From contig OU612071.1 of the NCBI GenBank assembly GCA_914767715.1, forward strand, positions 9,967,493 through 10,031,492: a stretch of DNA of 64,000 bases. The letters are read 5' to 3'. A program made the position numbers and the translations under genes. The stretch is from Membranipora membranacea. Its lineage: Eukaryota; Bryozoa; Gymnolaemata; Cheilostomatida; Membraniporidae. Positions within the stretch are counted from its first letter, which is position 1. Every line of letters begins with the position of its first letter. Of the stretch, positions 56,890 to 64,000 are shown piece by piece. The notes under the pieces were generated by a model, which saw only the letters and a program-made list of their open reading frames with translations, was not told where the DNA came from and ran no database searches.

Positions 56890-59780
56890 ACCTTAAATTG
56901 AGAGAAATTGAGAATCCTGCCAGAGTAGACAGCTCTACTATCTTAAAATTGAGAAAATATATGCCTTCAATACATTGTCTCGCATTTTCTCAATTTTTAT
57001 TTTTTCTCAATTGGTTGGTTAATTAACATAAACAACACTAATTAATCTAAAAATAATGTAGTTATTTGCTGACCGACATTACCTCATAACTCAATGTCAC
57101 TGTTGTGGTTATACTATAGTATTCTGGTGTGTTGTTGTTTAGCATTCTGCGCATGCTCAGCTCTGGGCATGAGCTGATCTCTGCAAAATTGAGCCTCGGA
57201 ATTCCGAAGCCATCTGATTGGCTACCTGCTCTGGTGGTATGCTCTTCAATGCGTGCGGAATTGTTAGAAAGAGTTATCTTCTATTGTCACTATTAGCTAA
57301 ATTTGACTGGCAATTTATGCAGGGGGTGTCCTATCTCCCCAGACCAAAATTGCAATTAGAACCCAGACTAAACTCATTGTTCTTGCACATGCGCAAATTC
57401 AAGTCACGCATGATACATACTTAGCCTTACGACATCTACTTTGTGGTAACTATAGCCTAGTTTATCAGTGATCTACATGCCCAGTCAGATCACGAGAGTC
57501 AGTATGGTTGTTTAGTGATATCTGGCACTCAGTCTAGCATCTACTCAGTCTAGGAAGTTACTCTTCTATTTTTAGCTCTTTATATTTATTTTTGTCGTGT
57601 GTTGTAATAGATCATCTTTCAGTCATGGTTTATGACATCAGCTACACACATTCTGTTGTTATCATTACTTCCTTGATGGATATATTCTGTGTAACGTTGC
57701 TTGCAGCTATTTCTGTTGATTGCTGTATATCATGGAGGCTACTTGGTACATATTTTGTATGAACATCTAAATCGTACCATCTGGTATCTGCGGAACCTAA
57801 ATTGAAGCATCACCGAATTTCTTATTTTCAGTACTGACAAAGCTGAGGCATTTCATGTGCACTACTACCAAGCACTGCAATAATTACTCATAGCTTGAAC
57901 TTGTCTCCCTCGATTTTCTAAAGTCTCTGTTTAACTTTGCCTCAAAGATTAATACAAATTCCATATTGTATTATGATTAGCAAAATGAAACCTAAAGACA
58001 ATTGAGGCCTTAACATTATTTTTTTCTTTCTTACTGAACAATATTTATCGATCAAAAGATTCGACTATTTTTTAAATGTAAGTTCAATTAAAATTGGAAG
58101 CAGCCTCACCCGTATCCAAAGAAATGCTGAATTTGTACACTTACAGTTGTGTTATTGAAAATATGAATTCAATGTTCGACTTTTGCATGGGTGGTTGTAG
58201 TGTTAGCCTGTGTTTATGCTGTTTGTCATGCTTAGTGTTGCGTCTCAAGTCTCAAAGTGAAAGTAATAGCAATGGTTGTTAGTTTGATGGTGTGTTATGC
58301 CAATTTTTTATTAACCTTGAATATTTAAAACATGGGTTGATCAGAAAAACTGGGGGCACAAATCCGACTGTGGGAGATAATGTACAACCTGACATGCAAA
58401 TTGACAGCGATCCCTTTTTCCTAGGAATTCGCAATGGGCAAGTCTTTGCTTCCTATATGTGAAAATATTCCGGATAAAAAATATGGGTGCATTTATAACC
58501 TGGCGTGATAATCAACGTCATGGCCTTAAATCCAATTGCCAAGACCGAGAGTGTATCTTAAGGGCATAAAAAAAACATTTCTGTACCATAACTTTGTTTT
58601 TTTTGTATTCTTTACAGCACAGTTGCATCAAGCATGCTGTGTTTTCCTGTAATATATTGGTAGAGCTTTGAATCTTTCTACAGGGTTCGGACCTTGATTA
58701 TACTGTCAGGACTAACCCATATATTCATGTTGGAGGAGTCAGTTGTGATGACGGTTTTTAGTAGCGGAGGAGCTGGATTGCAGTGTAATCAGATTTGTAC
58801 CTGACTAAGCCTCTGTTATATCAGATTACTGCCCTGGTGGTCTTTAGCTATCCTAGCCTCTATTTCCCGTACATTTGATAGTGATAGATAGTATCGTGAA
58901 TTTGTGAGTTTTTACGTTTGGTGCCTTTCTCCACATCTTTTGTCGCCATGTAATCTTTTTTGTACACGCAAAGCTGCACCAATGGTTTGGTTTTACACAA
59001 TAGTCACTAATTGCTCAAGAAATCTAAAACCCCTTGCCACACAGGTCAAATTGAGAGCAAAAACACTCAAAGTTTAAAAAAAATATATTCATATAATTAG
59101 TCATCATGACTCAAATCAGACCATAGATATAACTAGTTTTTGCCGGTAACCAAAAGCTGTTGATGAACAAACCTTTTTTTGCAAATAAAACTGGCAATCA
59201 AATCCAACATAATTGATCATATCTGCTCAGTCTCTGAGTTTGCCCTCCCATACTGTATCATGAAGCTGTGACTTTGCTGGGTCATAGCGTAGATAAGTAT
59301 TTGAATTTGTAGATGGGTATATCAGTACACTACTTGTTACACTCTGCTCTCCATCAAATGGATAAAATTACTTATACCAGCATTCTGATTTGCTTGGTCT
59401 CTGGAGTGATGTCTAATGAGTATAAAAAACTAGTTTGCCAGTTTAATATCAAACATGTCAGAGTTAATCACATTACAACTCCACTACACTTGTACTAAAC
59501 ATAAGCTTAGTGAGCTTTTTTTTCATCTATTAAAGACTTAGTTTGAGGCTGCTATTTTGTATCAAATCTTATTCTCCATATTTAATTCTATCATGTGCGC
59601 AATTTCTAGCTGTGGAATCCAAACGTTGAGGAAGTTATGGTTTCTCAAACTTTCAAGGTGACGGCAGTCAATCAGAATTGAGAATCAGCGGGCAATCCAT
59701 TTGGGACGTCTCAATGCGTCATACTTAATATGAATATGTTCTACTAATATTTCCACAGATAAGATGATGATCAAAATTTA
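56890..59780. other. no gene seen
   Basis: Two NRF1-like words (GCGCATGC near 57150 and ACATGCGCA near 57388) bracket an inhomogeneous, GC-richer patch at 57120-57260 that could be a promoter, but no gene start was tied to it. Short open frames at 57218, 58094 and 59313 have no support. Confidence 0.35.
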
Positions 59781-59781
59781 G

Positions 59782-59906
59782 ACCTAGGTGGGACTCGAGC
59801 GCCGCTACAATCGTACCACTAGGTCTAGCTCTGTGAGACTGTAGACAATATAGATCAATTGTAGTGGTGTCGCCTGTTAGGCCAAGTGGATAAGGGTTCG
59901 AGGCCT
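59782..59906. repeat. two tRNA-like fragments on opposite strands
   Basis: 59782-59832 (minus strand) carries GCTCGAGTCCCACC, a B-box-like word, and 59888-59906 (plus) carries GGCCAAGTGGATAAGG directly joined to GGTTCGAGGCC, an A-box-like and a B-box-like word with the middle missing. Confidence 0.4.
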
Positions 59907-59935
59907 ACTAAATCCCAGAACATTATCAGTCTCTT

Positions 59936-60430
59936 ATGTACATTTTTGAGATATCTGTATCAAGAGTCATAATCCCTTCAACTGTCCCTCATCAGGCAAT
60001 CACATTATTTAATACCGATCACACCTATAATAGTATGGTTACTCAGGACGTAACAAACAGGTGCCTTTATTTATCACGCAGAAGAGGAGTTGACAGGTAC
60101 AATCAGGTCAAAGGCTCTGTGGTTTTCCCTATAGAAACATTTGATAGTTTTTAGATAAAATCCAGTTATAACAATGGATTTCCAGGCACCAAATGGTATT
60201 GCTCTCTATGCTCTAAACATCCTCTTGGTTGCTGAATACAGTGTAAACAAAATCTTTGTTATAAATCTGGAAACGAATATGACGTCAGTATTATGCTTGG
60301 GTGACTGAGGACATAAAGATGATACTCTTCGGTGTGTGTTTGAGAAGCCGGGTGCCTTGTCGATGGTGAATGGTGCTTTATACGTCACTGCGAAAGGTAG
60401 AATCATCAAAGTCGATGGTTTGTGCCTGAA
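59936..60430 (+). pseudogene. NHL-type beta-propeller blades, degenerate
   Basis: Two stretches resemble NHL repeats: VTQDVTNRCLYLSRRRGVDR (about 60034-60096) and APNGIALYALNILLVAEYSV followed by NKIFVINLETN (from 60188), then KPGALSMVNGALYVTAKGRI (about 60341-60400). PNGIA, LLVAEYS.NKI.VI and GALYVTAKGRI are the alternating strand signatures of the family. The frame breaks after ETFDSF and at a TGA at 60302-60304. These breaks, or unrecognised introns, prevent a clean model. It could be the extracellular part of the receptor whose last exons lie at 60841-63138. Confidence 0.45.
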
Positions 60431-60840
60431 ATAAGAATTTCTGGGAAGTTTTTTTTCTCTTTGAGTGCTTGCATTGGACCCTGTTGCGAGACTAATTAAT
60501 TGTAAGAAAGCAAGTGTATCATCATTCCTCAAAGTTTTTGTGCAAGAAATTCATTATCTAAATGTCACCTGTTCAAGGTACCATGTCTTGCGGGTGGATT
60601 GTCACACACATTTCTAAATTCATGTTGTTTTTGAGAAAATCAAACCAATTTCTTTTTTCACAATTGACCTTTTTATAGCAAAGACATGTTGAAGGACAGA
60701 GCCAAAGCTGTCAATACGTGGGAACTTTCTGGTCAAGATATCACTCCTTCTCTAACTTTAAACACCTTCAGTTGCGACATGATATTTCAAAAGCTTTTGA
60801 TGGACACCATTCAGAATTTATGAACAGTTTTTATTTGTAG

Positions 60841-63138
60841 AAACAACTTGACATCAAATCTCCGCCCTAATATGACAGAAAATTCCGATGACCGCACAAG
60901 CAACATCTCAAACATGTCAATCATTGGTGAGCATGTTAAATAAATATATAATGTACTTATCTATTACAACCCTGTTAGTAGGTACAATTGTAACAATATA
61001 TTTTCAAAAGTCATAAAAAAAGAGTTTAACACACCAAGTTGGCATACATGCGAGGCCAAGCAGATTCTGATAAATCAATCTAATTTACAAATAAAATTTA
61101 TCATGACTTTGTTGCTGCTAATGATATTTTATTTTATATCACTCAGATAACAAAGAGAAAATAGCTATTTTAAACATCTCCAGTGAACCTCTTCAGACAA
61201 ACAGAAGCACAAGCGTGCCAGGAAGGCAAGGTAGGAATGGATTTAACCATACAATTGATATATTGTTAACAATAACATCTATATAGTCCGGACTTGAAGC
61301 TACTGACATGAAATGTCCTTTGTAGTTCAGCGCATCCCTCATCTTGCAACAACTCTGTCCTAAATCCTCTTTTTGAAGCATTAAAAAAACTTTAAAAGCG
61401 AGTGAATGGAGATTTTTACTATTTTGAAAGAGTTTGAACTTCAATTTGACAGGGCAGGTGCTTTAAAAAGGTGGGAATTAAACATTTTCAAATTCAAGAT
61501 TGCAAGTATTCTGACTATACTATTGAGATAATTTTATCGCAATAACCAGTCAAGACTATGGGGTTAGGCATTCAGATTGAATTAACTTGGGAATTATTGT
61601 ATGCTCAAACTTAGAAGGTGGTTAGAAGTTTCTGTAAACAAAGACCAAATTAATTGAGTGAATCTATCTAAGGTCAAAAGCTTTTCATCGAAATTAAGAC
61701 CATGAGGTGTGACATGGATAGTGCCCACCAATTTACAAACGAACGCATTGCTATCAATCTATTTGATCTTGTCAGTCTGTCAGTCATTTAGCAGACAGAA
61801 AGTTTGCCCTACTGAACGGAAATTTCCCAAATATAACTCTCCTAATTGAGTTATAACTTGTTTGCAAAGTTTCAAATAAATGATAAATGATTTTCAAAAT
61901 CCATATCCCTTGGCATTTTTACAGTGAGATCAACTTGGCCAGGTAGCTAAATTAACCTCGGTTTGGCTAGATTAATACAGGATATACAGACTAACCCAAC
62001 AACAATTTCACGCTCCATATAATGTTTTGCATCTATTAACTGTACCAGGTTATCAATGAGATCAAGATGAGGTCTGGTTTTCAACCAGATACAGCCTTTT
62101 TTGCATAATCAATTACCCTGGTTCACCAAACACCGGACTATCGTGCATCTCCCATTGGTAACATGCCCACTGTGTTTCTTGGCTTGTGATGACAGCTGAG
62201 AACTTTTTTAGTTCACTTTACTAATAATCCATTGAAGGCGAAATCAACAACAATGAAGATCAAATATTTACCGTGTACTGAGGTTTGTCTTGCTATGCAA
62301 TACTATGAAAAAATGGATAGCACGGTGTCTTTGCGTTATGAGGCATGAACTGAATTAGGGAGGGAACTGAATCTGTATCAACTAGACAATGGTTTCCAGT
62401 CTTGGGTATTAATATGTCTATGGAATTACAAGTCAGGGCATACTGAGTCACAAACTGTTTAGCATTGATCATTTAAAAAAATAAGCTCGGATTGCATTAT
62501 TGACCATTACATTTCATAACAACAGATGTAGCTAGAGTACTCCTAATATCTGACAATGAATAGTCACATTTGCAGATTATCTGAATCCTTGTCTAATTTT
62601 ACGCTCATTTCATCATTATTTTACATATGTAGGTAGATGTTTTATACCTGAAACTAACATTATCTCCTTTTTATGTTGGAGTAACTCATCTTACCTACTT
62701 GGAGATAGCGTTAATATCTTGCTCAACAGTGCTTACCTTCATCATTATTGGACTGGTTACAAGGAATGTCCTAAGATTAAAGATCTACAAAGAGGTGCTC
62801 AAAGCTCTATTAGGTTTGTCTGCCAATTACAACTACAGTATATGGACAAAGTGAGAGAAATGCATGAATGTTTGGCTCTTTGGTAATTGTTCAGTGAATA
62901 TTCTTGTCTTCTTGAATCTTCAATGTTGGTTACATATGAAGATATAGCTGGTATCAAAATGCAAGAAGTTCGTGTCGGTAGATACCAGTCTCCCTGTGCT
63001 CAAGCAGTTAATCTCAATCAACAATCTGACGGAAGCTATGCAGTGCCAGAGAGGATACAACATAAAGATACAGTATACACTTCATTGAATCAGGAAGCCC
63101 ATCCTTCTACTCATGTGTATGCCTCTATAACATACTGA
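60841..63138 (+). CDS. C-terminal exons of a single-pass receptor with phosphotyrosine-type tail motifs
   Basis: Four exons, 60841-60926, 61147-61230, 62682-62813 and 62942-63138 (stop), fit together with phase-1 junctions and give about 165 residues. The first two encode an Asn-rich juxtamembrane stalk with N-glycosylation sites (NLT, NMT, NIS, NMS, ISS, NRS). The third has a membrane segment (ALISCSTVLTFIIIGLV) followed by basic residues. The last is a 65-residue cytoplasmic tail with SYAVPE, TVYTSL and HVYASI, of which the last two fit the immunoreceptor inhibitory consensus (V/I/L/S/T)xYxx(L/I/V). The acceptor of the third exon is my choice among alternatives. The ligand and function are unknown; recruitment of SH2 phosphatases or kinases is inferred from the motifs. 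Confidence 0.55.
61231..62681. other. intron of the candidate receptor, no other feature
   Basis: No coding frame or repeat recognised in this 1.45-kb stretch. Confidence 0.35.
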
Positions 63139-64000
63139 TGACTTATGGGAGTCACTACTTCGGCTCAACTCATATTTCGTCTATTATCCAGTAATTATAT
63201 ATAGTCTAATAGAAAAAAATTCCAATAAAAGCCAATGGAAATAGGAAAACAGTGTTCAGCACAAAAGGCATGGCATAGCAGATATAGCTATGTATGTGGA
63301 TTTGGACACCTGTATGCCAACAAAGCTGAATTCCTGTCCAGATTCAGCTGTCCAGAAACAATGTTTTTTACAACCTAAGAAATTGTATAATACAACTGTG
63401 TTATTGTATAAGATAAATACCTAGCAACAAAAGTGTGACATCAATAGCAACTCCTGCCACAGATACCAAACTTTCCAGCATCTACCCTCACATCGAAAAA
63501 CTAAGTTGATGTGTGTAGTTTTGGAACAAGCGTCTATCTTGGAGTTTTACACTCACAGTTCTATAATACAAGCGCCAAAGATTGGATTATAATTGTAAGG
63601 ACCTGCAAAGTCAACAAACCATTGTCATTTAGATGGTGGACTACTTGTGTATGTTCAGGTGGTATTAATTGTAGGAACGACAAACAATGATTAAACCTGC
63701 TAAAAATAGTTAGCCTCAATAAGTATAAGTAAAATCACAGATAATATGGTGCAACACTTGTGTGATATACAGAAAAGAGAAATCTTTTTAAAATAAATCA
63801 TTATCATAAAACTTGGGCCTATATTATGTAAACCAGATAGAGAAAGATAGATAAAGAAGAGTTAAAAATGTGAAGTGTGTAAAATTATTTTACGTTCAGC
63901 CCAGGAGCATTTGTTTTGCATACCCTAGAGCAATACGTTCTTCGCAGGAGGAAGAGTTTACCTCTCTGCACTAATTTGAAAATGTGATATTTATGGCTAG
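63139..64000. other. no gene seen; probable 3' UTR start
   Basis: An AATAAA word lies at about 63222, some 85 bp after the receptor stop codon, a plausible polyadenylation signal. Beyond it nothing was recognised. Confidence 0.4.

Overview
The window looks like intron-rich, AT-rich, repeat-rich metazoan nuclear DNA, most likely from a sponge (demosponge). The pointers are a collagen with the C-terminal domain of sponge short-chain (C4/spongin-type) collagens, PAN-domain and NHL-type receptor exons, and THAP-domain P-like transposons. The phylum is an inference. Genes are split into short exons, so most long open frames are shadows; the gene models here were built by matching splice sites and phases by eye.

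Layout. 0-14 kb: mostly intergenic or intronic sequence with one GABA-B-receptor-like ligand-binding exon (3.3 kb), a signal-peptide exon (10.9 kb), a 545-bp direct repeat pair (3.9 and 7.0 kb), a tRNA-headed SINE and small hairpin elements. 14.5-15.0 kb: a 473-bp perfect pentanucleotide array. 16-21.4 kb, minus strand: a two-PAN-domain single-pass membrane protein whose last intron holds a recent 1.87-kb non-autonomous LTR element with apparently identical 433-bp LTRs. 23.3 kb: a retroelement-like ORF. 26.6 kb: a secreted-protein first exon. 27.7-28.8 kb: low-complexity DNA and a minisatellite.

29.5-44.7 kb is a transposon complex. A 6.2-kb P-like (THAP) element with 34-bp terminal inverted repeats and a perfect 8-bp target duplication is inserted, in inverted orientation, 59 bp from the end of a second, roughly 9-kb P-like element. 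This makes a 15-kb palindrome. Two short palindromes flanked by 8-bp duplications (29.55 and 40.18 kb) have the anatomy of P-type excision footprints. Both transposase genes are damaged.

44.7-64 kb: an exon of the ESCRT-II subunit SNF8/VPS22 (minus strand) next to the transposon; a broken or error-containing mitoribosomal mS34-like gene (46.7-49.4 kb); a complete four-exon gene for a type II transmembrane collagen of 573 residues (50.8-54.3 kb) with a 324-bp MITE in intron 1; a dead LINE reverse transcriptase (55.1-55.8 kb); and at the right end a candidate receptor with degenerate NHL blades, a membrane segment and a cytoplasmic tail carrying several phosphotyrosine-type motifs (59.9-63.1 kb).
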